This document shows positions 20,116 to 30,139 of a DNA stretch of 64,000 bases, one piece after another. This stretch comes from Diplonema japonicum (Eukaryota > Euglenozoa > Diplonemea > Diplonemida > Diplonemidae). The stretch's first letter is position 1, and each line of letters begins with the position of its first letter. A program made the translations under genes and the position numbers. The notes beneath the pieces were generated by a model. It saw only the letters and a program-made list of their open reading frames with translations, had not been told where the DNA came from and ran no database searches. The DNA is taken from assembly GCA_964019335.1 (NCBI GenBank), contig OZ025654.1, forward strand, positions 434,001-498,000, written 5' to 3'.

Positions 20116-23100
20116 CTAAATGCGTGCCTCTTCACACGCCATCTCATATTCCGTTCCCTGCAGGAAGTCGTTCATGGTGACGGCATCCTGATGCTTCTTC
20201 CACACCACAAAGCCCACGCCCCCGCAAGCGGCAAGGGAACCCACAGCGACGAGGATCCAGACCCAGACCGGGGTGGAGCTGTTGTTGTTGCTGTCCTCTG
20301 CTGGAGTGCTGGCCTCCTGCCCTGCCGCCGCCTGCAGGTTCAACGGGGAAAGGGCGTATCCCTTGCACCCCAGCAGCACAGGGCCTCCCTTCCGGGCTTC
20401 TCCGGACCCGTCTGCGCAGCTGCACGTGTAGTCCTGCATGCTCCCTTTGGTCTTCTTCCCCTCCGCGCAGTTCTCCCCATCCCCGCACGGGTTCCCCAGG
20501 CACTCGTCCACAAAGTCGCAGTTCGCCACCTTCGCCCCCTTCATCGTCTTCGTCTTCGTCGTGGCCGACCCCGCAGTGCAGCTGCACACATAGTCCCCCA
20601 ACGTCGCCATCCCTGTTGGGTCCGTGCACTCCTGGCCCCCGCACGGATCGCTGCTGCACTCCGTCTTCATCGTGCACCTCGTCGCCCGCCCCACCGTGCT
20701 GTGGCCCTCGTACAAAGTCGTTCAGGCTGTCCGCTGCAGGGTTCGGGTCGCTGCAGGTCTCCGTCACCTCGGGGTGCCCCACCCATGTGCAGGGGCTCCC
20801 CACGTTCCCGACTACGCACTCGTCGCACTTCACCACAGGGGCCCCTTTGCTGCGCCTCGAACCAAAGGGGCAGCTGCACATGAAATCACCACTCGAAAGC
20901 AGGTTTCCATCCTGGCAGCCCTGCCCAGCACCGCAAGGGTTCGTTGTGCATTCGTCGGTGCCACAGTTCGGCACTGCTTGGCCGGTCGCGTTGAAGCCTG
21001 TTTTTATGCAAGAGCAGGTGAAGTCCCTTTTGCTGCCAGCTGCTGTGTCGGGGTCGTTGCAGATCTGGTCCGCACCACACGGCTTCGCATCGCACTCATC
21101 CTTTACACACCTCGCGGGGCCATCCCTCTGGACGATGGTGGTGTCCGCATCACAGGTACAGGTGAAGTCGTGCTGGCTGTTCTTCGCCTTGTTCGGGTCG
21201 TTGCAGGTCTGACCAGAAGCAGCACCGCCACAGGGAGAAGGGGTCCTGGCACACTCGTCGATCTCGCAGGTGGCGGAGGTGCCCGTTGCAACAATGCCGT
21301 TGGTGCAGGTGCAGGTGAAGTCATTCAGATTCTTCAACTCGGTGTTGAGATCCTTGCATGTCTGCCCGGTCCCGCAAGGCTTTGCATCGCACTCATCCTT
21401 TACACACCTCGCAGGGCCATCCACCTTGACAATGCTTGTGTTTGCATCACAGGTACAGGTGAAGTCATGCTGGCTGTTCTTCGCCTTGTTCGGGTCGTTG
21501 CAGGTCTGACCAGAAGCAGCACCACCGCAGGGAGAAGGGGTCCTGGCACACTCATCGATCTCGCAGGTGGCGGAGGTACCTGTTGCAACAACACCGTTGG
21601 TGCAGGTGCAGGTGAAGTCATTCAAGTTCTTCAACTCGGTGTTGGGATCCTTGCAAACCTGTCCGGTCCCGCAAGGCTTCGCATCGCACTCATCCTTTAC
21701 ACACCTCGCAGGGCCATCAACCTTGACAATGGTGGTGTCCGCATCACAGGTACAGGTGAAGTCATGCTGGCTGTTCTTCGCCTTGTTCGGGTCATTGCAG
21801 GTCTGACCAGAAGCAGCACCACCGCAGGGAGAAGGGGTCCTGGCACACTCATCGATCTCGCAGGTGGCGGAGGTACCCGTTGCAACAACGCCGTTGGTGC
21901 AGGTGCAGGTGAAGTCGTTGCTGTTGGCAAGAGCAGTGTTGGGATCTTTGCAAACCTGCCCGGTCCCGCAAGGCTTCGCATCACATTCGTTCAAGATGCA
22001 AGTGGCAGCACCACCAGTCATGGTGCCCAACTTGGGGGCCGTACACGTGCAGACGTAGTCTTTAGTTTTCGAAACTGAAGTGTCCGGGTCGCTGCAGGTC
22101 TGCCCGCTCCCGCACGGGCTGGCATTGCACTCATCCAGCACACAGCTTGCACCCTTGCCAGTGGCCGACCCCGTCCCGGTTGTGCACGTGCACACAAAGT
22201 CGTTCGAAGGAGCAGATGCCTTATCGGGGTCCGTGCAGGTCTGTCCAGCGGGGCAAGGCGTCGACGCGCACTCGTCGTTAGAACCGGTGCTGCAGGTCGC
22301 AGGTCCACCAACATTCGTAGTCATCGTGTTCGGAGCGGGGCACGTGCACACGAAGTCCTTCAACATCGCCGCAGACTTGTTGGGATCTTCGCAGGTCTGC
22401 CCGGTGGCACAAGGCATCGACGCACACTCATCCTTCGTGCAGGTGGCGGGACCGTCAACCTTCCTGATGCTGTTGTCATTGTCGCAGGTGCATGTGAAGT
22501 CGTGAAGCTTGTTGGCTGCGGTGTCGGGATCGTTGCAGGTCTGGCCAGTCTGACCACAGGGAGCGGGGGTGGTCTTGCACTCATCCTTGGTGCAGGTGGC
22601 TGGCCCGCCGGTGACAACGATGCTGGTGGAGCCGGTGCAGGTGCAGGTGTAGTCACTAGTCGAGCCAGGGGAGGTGTTGGGGTCCTTGCAAGTTTGACCG
22701 GTCCCACACGGCGTCGTGGTGCACTCGTCCTTCATGCAGGTGGCGGGACCGTCAACCTTCCTGATGCTGTTGTCGTTATCGCAAATGCAGGTGAAATCGT
22801 GAAGCTTGTTGGCTGCGGTGTCGGGGTCGTTGCAGGTCTGGCCAGTCCCACAAGGAGTGGGGGTGGCCTGGCATTCGTCGTTCGTGCAGGTGGCCGGGCC
22901 TCCCTTGACAACGATGCTAGTGGTGCCGGTGCAGGTGCAGGTGTAGTCACCGGTCGAGCCAGGGGATGTGTTGGGGTCATTGCAGGTTTGACCGGTCCCA
23001 CACGGCGTCGTGGTGCACTCATCCTTCATGCAGGTGGCGGGACCGTCAACCTTCCTGATGCTGTTGTCGTTGTCACAGGCGCAGGTGAAGTCGTGAAGCT

Positions 23101-24496
23101 TGTTGGCTGCGGTGTCGGGGTCGTTGCAGGTCTGGCCAGTCCCACAAGGAGCGGGGGTGGCCTGGCATTCGTCGTTCGTGCAGGTGGCCGGGCCTCCCTT
23201 GACAACGATGCTAGTGGTGCCGGTGCAGGTGCAGGTGTAGTCACCGGTCGAGCCAGGGGAGGTGTTGGGGTCATTGCAGTCCTGCCCGCTGCTCCCACAG
23301 GGCTTCGTCGTGCACTCGTCCTTCATGCAGGTGGCGGGACCGTCAACCTTCTTGATGCTGCTGTCGTTGTCGCAGGTGCATGTGAAGTCGTGGGACTTGC
23401 TGGCTGCGGTGTCGGGGTCGTTGCAGGTCTGGCCGGTCCCGCAAGGGGTCGTTGTGCACTCGTCGATGGTGCAGGAGGCGGGCTTGGAGCCGGTGGCTTT
23501 CGTTGCCGTGTCGGCTTTGCAGGTGCACACGAAGTTGTTGGCCGAGCTCTGGTCCGGGTCGTTGCAGGTTTGGTCGGAGCCGCATGGCGAAGGGGTGGCG
23601 GCGCATTCGTCGGTTGAGGTTGACCCCTTGCAGCCGGTAGCGGCGGTGTTGGGCTTCAGGACGTTCTTGGCATACTCACTCCCAGGGCCCATGGGGGTGA
23701 CGTTCCCAGGGGACTTGTAGTTGCACATGAGGTACACATTTGTGGACGTCCCCGACTTCTTGTGGCACAGAGCGCAGCCCACCTCAGAGCTGTCCTTCCA
23801 CACCACCTGCGTCATGTGGCCTGTGGTGCCAGTTTCCGAGGCCGTGTCGTAGTTCCAGCAGGCTTCCTCCCCGCAGTACCACGAAGTAGTCCCGCTGGCA
23901 GGGTCGTAGTCGTGGACCTCCGTCTGGCCCCCGACCATTGCGATGTTCTCGCCGTAGCCACTCTTTTTGTTGTGGGTCAGCTTCTCCGTGGTGCAAGTGG
24001 TGGTCATCCCCTTGCTCTTGATGGTCCAGTCCGCGATCGCTGTGCTGTAAGTGAGGGGGCAGGCGCCGTGCTTGGCGCGGAACTCGTTGTGCTTGGCGAG
24101 AACGTTGTCGATCTGCCACTGCGCGAGGTCCGTGTAGCAAGGGGTGCTTGTCGCAGCGCCGCACTTCCCTGTCCTCGGGGGCGCTGGGGTTGCCTTTTCA
24201 TCGTAGGTCCCAGGGGCACAGGTGCACTTCTTGCACCCACCCATCCCAACAAGCGTCGGACAGTCATAGCTTCCGAGCAGGTCCGTGCACTTGTATCCGC
24301 TGAACGTATCGGTGCACTTGCTGGCTTGCGGGCACCAAGCAACGGAAGACGTGCAGGCCCCCAGCAACCCCCCCTCTCGGGAGACATCCGAAAGGCTCGA
24401 CGCCTCCATCCGACCGCCACCCACCGTCAGGTTATAAGGGTTCTCCTCCGTGAAGAGGGCAATACTGCCAACGAAGACAGCGGCGAGAAGCGACAT
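20116..24496 (-). CDS. CAP-domain protein with ~22 EGF-like repeats and C-terminal membrane anchor, frameshifted
   Basis: The frame from 24496 encodes a signal peptide (about 1-15), a Cys-rich segment, and a CAP/SCP domain (about 125-270: KHNEFRAKHGACPL, YGENIA, GHMTQVVWKDSSEVGCA, YLMCNYKSPGN). About 20 tandem EGF-like units follow, with the pattern DEC-x-PCG-x-GQ-x-C-x-DP and D-F-x-C-x-C. Near 20705-20716 the frame is lost. The downstream repeats, a transmembrane helix (VWVWILVAVGSLAACGGVGFVVW) and a tail with GTEYEMACEEARI lie in another frame ending at 20116. An indel of non-multiple-of-three length is the simplest cause: pseudogene, allele or assembly error. The likely role is a cell-surface adhesive protein; CAP proteins are secreted or surface proteins with diverse binding roles. 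Confidence 0.85.
20750..23620 (-). repeat. Coding tandem repeats, including a 297-bp higher-order unit
   Basis: The EGF-like array of the CAP gene. Matching features recur at exact 297-bp steps around 21270, 21567 and 21864. Each unit encodes a pair, DECDAKPC-type plus DECARTPSPC-type. A second two-repeat unit (DECQATP plus DECTTTPC) recurs between about 22730 and 23300. Such arrays change copy number by unequal exchange. Confidence 0.88.
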
Positions 24497-25229
24497 GGTG
24501 TTCCCTTAGGTTTTTATTGTGTTGTCTTTTGTGAAATCTGATGTGGATGATTGTGTGTGCTGGATAAGTACTTTTTTTGAAAGGCGATAGAAAAGAGAAG
24601 AAAAGAAAAAAAGACAAAAAGAAAAGTACTTTCAAAGAAAAGATGCATTGTGACATCTTTTCCCACGCCCATCGTCTTAAATGGAGAGAAAAGAAAGAAA
24701 AAAAAAGAGCATGGGTCGAAGAAACGATATCCCAACGTTTTCATTTTTGCAACTCCTTTTACTTTGTTGTTGTTGGTTATCCTGAGTGCTGGGATGGATT
24801 CAATGGGCTATCCGCCCCTGTGAAAAAAGAAAACCCGAAAAAGAAAAAGAAAAAAGAAGAATCCCACTTGAGGAAAAGAAAAATGAAAAACACACATCCT
24901 TTGCGGCAGGGGTGCGCAACAACGACTACTTAGCCCATCCACCGTCCTTTGCCCCCTATGTTAGAGAGGACCGGGCAGGGCACCGCACAACACCGCAGAA
25001 CAGAAACTACACAACACGGAGTCCGAATCGAACTTTTGAGGTGAAAAAGAAATATAGGAATTAAAAAGGAGGTCTCTGTGAGACACCCCTGTTCAGGAAG
25101 GGGGGGATGCGGATTGAAAAAAAAAGGAAAGATTGGATAATGTTTTTTTATTTTATCTTTATTTTACGTTGTTCATTCTTCTCCTCCTTCATTTTTCTGC
25201 GAAAAGAACTTCTCTCGTCGCGAGCTTGC
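24497..25229. other. Spacer with R1 copy B (24903-25028) and a hairpin repeat
   Basis: Purine-rich spacer. R1 copy B is followed by a copy of the hairpin family R3 (GTCTC at 25072-25076, loop TGT, GAGAC at 25080-25084). From 24903 through 25718 the region parallels 18414-19216, with indels outside the coding part. Confidence 0.85.
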
Positions 25230-25718
25230 TTACAGCCTAACCCAAGCACAGCCGTTGCTGAAGTCGATCCTCCTGCCATCGATCTGGACAGTGCCGGTGA
25301 TCCCAGTCATGCCAGTTTGGTAGGTCATCATCTGACCAGTGAGGGTCCCGACAGCGGGGGACCAGCTCATGGCCCCGCTGAGGCAGGTGAACTGGTTGCC
25401 CACCTGCTGGATCTCCACCCTGTCGGGACCAGCAGCGTTCTTCCAGGTCCCAGTGAGGTTGATGCCGGTGTTGGCTACGGAGACGAGCTTCTTCTGGCAG
25501 AGAGGGCCGTGTTGCCCAGGATGCGTCGCGCACTTGTTGCAGCAGCTGGTGGGGTTCACACCGGTGACCTGGTAGTCGCAGCTCACACACTTGAAGGCCT
25601 GCTTCTTGCAGTGGGGCCCGTGGTGCCCAGGGGTCATGTGGCAGAGCTTGCAGCAGTGGGTGGGGCTGACACCAGTCACACCGAAGTTGCAGGTGGCGCT
25701 TGTGCACTTTCCAGACAT
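25230..25718 (-). CDS. Cys/His-rich 162-residue protein, duplicate copy B
   Basis: The predicted protein is the same as copy A (18728-19216) at every residue: two VTGV/CC/HGP cysteine motifs followed by a beta domain ending GCAWVRL. The translations in the other frames also match over the coding region, so the DNA appears identical with no synonymous change. The 3' flank (R1 plus hairpin) is shared but carries indels. The 5' flank diverges a few bases upstream of the ATG. This points to a very recent duplication or ongoing gene conversion. Confidence 0.85.
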   Translation of the reverse strand: MSGKCTSATCNFGVTGVSPTHCCKLCHMTPGHHGPHCKKQAFKCVSCDYQVTGVNPTSCCNKCATHPGQHGPLCQKKLVSVANTGINLTGTWKNAAGPDRVEIQQVGNQFTCLSGAMSWSPAVGTLTGQMMTYQTGMTGITGTVQIDGRRIDFSNGCAWVRL

Positions 25719-26117
25719 TTTATTTGTTGCTTTTTTTTTGGGGTGGTTATCTGGTGTGATTGAGAGTTAAGTAAGGAAACAATAAACAAGAGCGTGAGTA
25801 AGCGAGCGGTGTAAGCAACGGTCCACTACGAATAAAACAAGGGACCAACGTTGGCGCACTGCTGAGCGACTGTATTTATTTTTCGAGAAACAGCCCGTGG
25901 ACATGCGATGCGCCCGAGGAACGGGGGTATTTTTAATTGTTAAAGTTCAAAGAAAAGACAATCCCATTGGGACAGCCAAAGTTACGTTCAACTCCCATCT
26001 GCGCTGTCTGTCCCGACGCCGTTTAAAAGAAGAAAAAAGACACTTTCCCCCCATGTTACTTCTTCGTCTTCTTTTCTTTTTTTCTTTTCTTTTTCCTTAC
26101 TCCAACAATCATTACGG
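25719..26117. other. Spacer, nothing recognised
   Basis: About 400 bp without gene or clear repeat. It ends with a pyrimidine-rich stretch just past the stop codon of the next minus-strand gene. Confidence 0.5.
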
Positions 26118-27359
26118 CTATTTAAACAGATTCTGCAGTATTGTGCAGACAATCACAAACGTGGTGAAGTAGAGCAGGAACACCGCCGTCCCACGGCGCC
26201 TTGGGGTGGAGACAGTGCAGTCCGGGTGATACACGACAAGAAGGAGGGGTACAGTGAAATTAATGAAGCCAAGGCAAAGGAGGGATGACCAATTCAACAG
26301 CGAGGTGAACCACGGCTGCAGGTAGCACACACCTGCTGCGACCCACGGCACAGCGATGGAGTAGAACCCAGGCCGGTCCGTCAGGGAAGCCAGGTTCCTC
26401 TTCAGCAAAATGGAATACACGGGAATTGGAAGCAGCAGCGCGAGACAGTAACCGTACCCAGCCAACTTGACAACCTCCGGCGGGGATGACTCGAAGACAG
26501 CTTGAAGAAGGTTTCCCGGGACGGGTGTGGGTCCATACGACCCGCCAATCACCCCGATAAGGCAACAGATAACGAACATAATGAAAACAGCAGATTTCAT
26601 GGCGGTTTTGAACGTCCCTTTATGCCTCGCTGTGTCGTGCAGAGAAGGGACCGCGAGTACGAACGCGAAGCAAAACACCGAAACCCCTAGCAGCTCAGAG
26701 GAGTCGCTTCCGACTATCGGCACAGACCCTTCCGGGTCCCGTGTCTCGGATAGATACATGAGAAGCATCCCCAACGACACTACAGACAACAGCGAAGAGA
26801 GCATCTGCGGGAAGATGTTGTCAGTGATGTCAAGGCGGCCGAGAAAGATGCAAAACACAGCGTCAAGAGCAAACCCCAACGACACACCGTATGTCCCTTC
26901 TGGGAACGGCGTCAAAGATTGAGATGTTGTGGTGAGAAGCCCCACGGACGGGTACAACCTCAACAGTGACGAAGTACCAAAAACGTTCACCAGAAAAGAA
27001 TCCACTGCCTGTGATGTAACCACTATCTGCGCGCAAGTCAATGCAGCAAGGGAGCATGATAGAACAGTCATGGTTCCTAGGTATCCCTTTTCCCCCAGGA
27101 TCTTGTGGCTCAGATCGGAGAATTCTTCTCCGGCATGTTCTTGGAGTATGTCGTTCAGAAGAGATACTGTTTTTCCTGTGACTCCTGCTGCCACGCCCAC
27201 CCCTACTACACCGTATGCCCATCCTGCCTTTCCGAATATCGAACCCAGCGCCAGCAGACCTGGTCCGTTCATAGTATTGCATGCTAAGAGCACCAACATC
27301 AATGATGAGAGCTTCTTCTGATTGGCCTCCTTGCTGCCCAGCAATGGGGTGCGCTCCAT
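26118..27359 (-). CDS. Polytopic amino-acid transporter-like protein (AAAP/APC superfamily)
   Basis: I chose the ATG at 27357-27359 (MERTPLLGS), because the upstream extension is low complexity; this gives 413 residues. The short tail MERTPLLGS contains an ERTPLL di-leucine-type signal like those that send transporters to lysosome-like compartments. About 11 hydrophobic helices follow. The first (LMLVLLACNTMNGPGLLALG) has the broken glycine-containing pattern of AAAP transporters. Later helices include YGYCLALLLPIPVYSILL and FINFTVPLLLVVYHP. The substrate is unknown. It is more divergent than the transporter at the left edge. Confidence 0.78.
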   Translation of the reverse strand: MERTPLLGSKEANQKKLSSLMLVLLACNTMNGPGLLALGSIFGKAGWAYGVVGVGVAAGVTGKTVSLLNDILQEHAGEEFSDLSHKILGEKGYLGTMTVLSCSLAALTCAQIVVTSQAVDSFLVNVFGTSSLLRLYPSVGLLTTTSQSLTPFPEGTYGVSLGFALDAVFCIFLGRLDITDNIFPQMLSSLLSVVSLGMLLMYLSETRDPEGSVPIVGSDSSELLGVSVFCFAFVLAVPSLHDTARHKGTFKTAMKSAVFIMFVICCLIGVIGGSYGPTPVPGNLLQAVFESSPPEVVKLAGYGYCLALLLPIPVYSILLKRNLASLTDRPGFYSIAVPWVAAGVCYLQPWFTSLLNWSSLLCLGFINFTVPLLLVVYHPDCTVSTPRRRGTAVFLLYFTTFVIVCTILQNLFK

Positions 27360-27745
27360 TATTAAGTATCCTTTACCATGCTGGGGGGTCGTAAAGGATT
27401 GTATAGAAAGAAAAGAGGGAGAGGGAGAGGGGTGAAAACACAAAGGTTCTATTTTTCGTTTCTTCTCACGCTTTTTTTCTTATTCTTTTTTTTCTTGTGG
27501 AGGAAAAACAACTTCTTTTTCAGTAGTGTGCCATAACTATTTGTCTTCGAACCACCGTACTCACCAGTTACGCTAAACGGTGGGAAGCCTGCCGCGGGAG
27601 TTACTGAAACATTTACCAAACACCTGTCCCCGCTCCTTTTTTTTGTATTGATGCCCTTTTTCGTTTCTTTTTCTCTCGTCTTCTTTCTATTTCTTTTCTT
27701 CAAAGGGGGCTAGATGATCAACACTTACCTCTTTTTCTTTTTGTT

Positions 27746-28357
27746 CTACGCCGATTTGTAGGTGTACTTTGCCTCCCTCAACCTTTCGATCTCATGGAAC
27801 CCCTTCTGCATGGTGTGGCAAAGGTACTCTGTCAAGCCTGTGAAGAAGACAGGCCAGAGCCAAATAAGGTGGTTGGGCTCCAAAGAGGAATAAATGAGAG
27901 AAAAGGACAGGGGCGTGTTGTCGCGGTACATCTTGTATGACAATGATGACGAAATCTCTGAGGCGGCTAGGTAGAAATGGTAAGAGGAGGGAAGCATGGC
28001 ACATAGGATAGCTGGGTAGAGGGAAATCTTCCTCCTGGCATCCCGTAGAGTTCGGTCGGGGTCCAGGCTCTGCGTGTCGGCTCCGAAGATTCGTATCACG
28101 CAGAAGAATGCCACTGCTGCCGTGCACAAGCTGCACAGCACACTCATGTTCTCCCCCGCCTCACCAAAGTGGAACCTCTCCCCATTCGCAGCCAACCCCA
28201 AGTACAATATCCCTACGATCGCTGCTATCGCCCCAAACATCCTCGAGAACGCTTTATTCGATCCCTTGTGCAGCTCTTCGTACCGCAAGCAGATGGCCTC
28301 TTGCTCTGCAGTGTCCAACGGCTCGTCTTTCACTTTGTCGCGCTTGCGAACGTTCAT
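27746..28357 (-). CDS. Four-helix membrane protein, unrecognised family
   Basis: The start is placed at the ATG 28355-28357 (MNVRKRDKVKDEP), as upstream codons are Lys/Asn-rich low complexity; this gives 203 residues. A charged N-terminal tail of about 35 residues is followed by four hydrophobic segments: FGAIAAIVGILYLGLA, VLCSLCTAAVAFFCVIRIFG, a segment with ILCAMLPSSYHFYLAA, and LIWLWPVFFTGLTEYLC. The C-terminus is short and basic. No catalytic motif or family recognised. Confidence 0.68.
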   Translation of the reverse strand: MNVRKRDKVKDEPLDTAEQEAICLRYEELHKGSNKAFSRMFGAIAAIVGILYLGLAANGERFHFGEAGENMSVLCSLCTAAVAFFCVIRIFGADTQSLDPDRTLRDARRKISLYPAILCAMLPSSYHFYLAASEISSSLSYKMYRDNTPLSFSLIYSSLEPNHLIWLWPVFFTGLTEYLCHTMQKGFHEIERLREAKYTYKSA

Positions 28358-28447
28358 ATTCTTCTTTGTTTTGTTTTGCTCTTTTTCACTTTTTGAATTA
28401 AAAAGAAGGGAGGGGGCATAATTATTCTTTGTTCCCAAACGTAAATA

Positions 28448-28529
28448 TTAACGTTGTCGCTATCCATGCTGCAAGCATGCCTGAGATTAAAAGAAAGTAA
28501 TCAATGAGACGCCACCCCTTAAATGAGTT
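28448..28529 (+). repeat. Truncated copy of hairpin repeat R3
   Basis: Shares CGCTATCCATGCTGCAAGC and GCATGCCTGAGAT with copies near 32870, 33210 and 33580. The second hairpin is cut short at TTAAAGGACGTC, where homology to the 36-kb gene's 3' flank begins. Confidence 0.65.
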
Positions 28530-29268
28530 AAAGGACGTCTTTGAACAAAAAGAAATCACCTCCACATTCTTGTGAATCACAGGTCTGCCCTCACGAACTC
28601 GTAGGTGATGCTGCCAGTGATGTTGACCTGGGTTCGGAGCATCCTTGTGGTCTGGTGTTGGTAGCCCAAGTTAGAGAAGTGCTGTACCGGGAAGGGGTAG
28701 CGCCTCACACAGCACCACCCGGCGTCCTCGCCCATCCTCTCCACCTCCCACTGGCTGTATGGGTACTTCGTCCCCTTCGTCGTGATGTGGACCTTGGTGT
28801 GTGCCCCTGTGAAGGGCTGTTTTAGCAGGTTCGAGAAGATGTCCTTGAGCAGCTTCCTGTTCGAGGCAACGGAGGCCTCCACCATCCCAGGGAGTTGCGT
28901 CGCCCCTGTGTGCGGGAAGTTGAACACGACGTAGTCCACAGCCCCGGCCACCTCGACCTGTCGGTGAAGTCGGCCCCATTCCTTGCGCACTTGCATCCCT
29001 TGAGGGCCAGCTCGGTAATCGCCACGCCTCCTTCGGGTCCAGCGTGCTCGTCGTGAGTTAACAAGAAATAAAATCAAGTTAGGGGTGACTAAAAAAAACA
29101 CTTTCTTTTAATTCTATAAAACCACTACTTTTCTAAAGCCCTTGAACACTCTTTTGCACCAAACTCAAACCCATCGATATTACAGGGACTCAATGTTGTC
29201 CTTGAAGTACTCCCACAACCCGTTTCATGGCGACGTAGTGAACAGACGTGAACGTTTGCTTCAGGGTG
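28530..29268 (-). pseudogene. Deletion-derived remnant of the 36-51 kb gene pair (BMT5-like end plus TUTase-like fragment)
   Basis: 28530-29055 matches 35972-36512, the 3' end of the 4106-residue gene (BMT5-like domain), with small deletions that shift the frame near 28970-28985. At 29056 the match jumps to 48318-48446, the spacer upstream of that gene (shared CACTTTCTTTTAAT and CTTGAACACTCTTTTG blocks). From about 29184 it jumps again to 50609-50734, inside the 1411-residue gene (GGGACTCAATGTT; CAACCCGTTTCATGGCGACG). About 14 kb of the original is missing in two main deletions. An open frame at 28577-29101 encodes only the methyltransferase C-terminal half and lacks the SAM-binding GDGNFSFS motif. 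It is a non-functional relic, not a gene. Confidence 0.9.
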
Positions 29269-29475
29269 CAGCTTCTTCTCCTTGTTCATCTTCAGCCTCG
29301 TCTTCGACCGTGTAGGTGGGGATCCGGCCATAAGGCTCAAACCCTCGGAACAACAAGGCTCCTCGAAGCGTTACGCCCGCCGGTCCATTCGGACTCGTAT
29401 AGACCCGGTTGGGGATACTGGATCTGGATGTGAATTTGGAAATAGCCGTTCGCCGAGTGTGCAATCCACACATAT

Positions 29476-29533
29476 GTTTATTAGGTAAAATACCGCTCGT
29501 GAGCACAAACAACAAATGAAGCGCCAAACTAGT
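29476..29533 (-). repeat. Dispersed repeat R2, inverted partial copy
   Basis: Reads on the minus strand as CTAGTTTGGCGCTTCATTTG, then GTGCTCACGAGCGG and TTTTACCTAATAAA. It lies just downstream of the stop codon of the gene at 29553-30011, so it may be in that transcript's 3' region. Confidence 0.82.
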
Positions 29534-29552
29534 TGTTTCTTCTTTTTCTTTT

Positions 29553-30011
29553 TCAGCTGATCGCTTTCCAAGCACCCAGTCCGAGGACAGCAGACCCACC
29601 GACTTCACAAACGACAAGTGCAGCCATGAAGGCTTCAAGGAGCCACACGGGAACCGCTCCAGGTTCTTTGTTTTTCGATTGTCTTATTTGATTGTTGGTG
29701 TCATTCTGGAGCCCGTGGAGGAGGTAGCTGCCGATCGCCAGACCGAAGAAGGTCAGAGTTGCCTTGGCTGCCTTTTCATTGACGCTACTGGGGTACACCG
29801 AGAGCTGTGAGCACATCGCAAGCAGCACAGAGGCATTTGCGTACATGAGGGACGACCTGTGTGCCACGTCGACGTAGTGGTTCGCCCGCCCTGCGCTGCT
29901 GCTCATCATCTGCCTGTACTTCCATACACCGCTCAGTAGCCCTGTCATAAAGAACACGATGCTGCCCTTCACGCAGAGCTTTGTCGCCTTTGCCAGCTTT
30001 ATTCCATCCAT
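29553..30011 (-). CDS. Small four-helix membrane protein, possibly hydroxylaminobenzene-mutase-like fold
   Basis: 152 residues with four hydrophobic segments (VKGSIVFFMTGLLSGVW, SLMYANASVLLAMCSQL, LTFFGLAIGSYLLHGL, LLEAFMAALVVCEVGGSAVLG). The arrangement of an early GLLSG helix, a loop containing VDVAHRSSL before helix 2, and a Gly-rich last helix recalls HabB-like small membrane proteins. The match is weak and made by eye. The ATG at 30011 is preceded by a pyrimidine/A-rich leader. The stop is close to an inverted R2 repeat. No function assigned. Confidence 0.65.
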   Translation of the reverse strand: MDGIKLAKATKLCVKGSIVFFMTGLLSGVWKYRQMMSSSAGRANHYVDVAHRSSLMYANASVLLAMCSQLSVYPSSVNEKAAKATLTFFGLAIGSYLLHGLQNDTNNQIRQSKNKEPGAVPVWLLEAFMAALVVCEVGGSAVLGLGAWKAIS

Positions 30012-30139
30012 GTATTCCCTTTCCCTTTTTTTTTTTTAATTCTTCCCTCAGTTGCAGTGTAAGTCAGCTCCCGTTGCCCTCGAGTTTGATATGAATAACG
30101 AGAGAGGAATGTTAGAAAGAAAAAAGAAAAAACTCAAAG

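Noticed and set aside
20750-23620. CRISPR-like regular repeats
   Set aside because: The repeats are coding, in frame, and lack unique spacers of constant length.
20191-23720. Long plus-strand frames (up to 484 and 371 codons) over the EGF array
   Set aside because: Antisense shadows of a repetitive GC-rich coding region; their Gly/Ala/Val-rich repeats follow the unit length of the real gene.
29261-29638. 125-codon minus-strand frame next to the duplicate remnant
   Set aside because: Part looks protein-like (SIPNRVYTSPNGPAG), but it overlaps an R2 repeat and the next gene's 3' end. It is more likely a fragment or chance.
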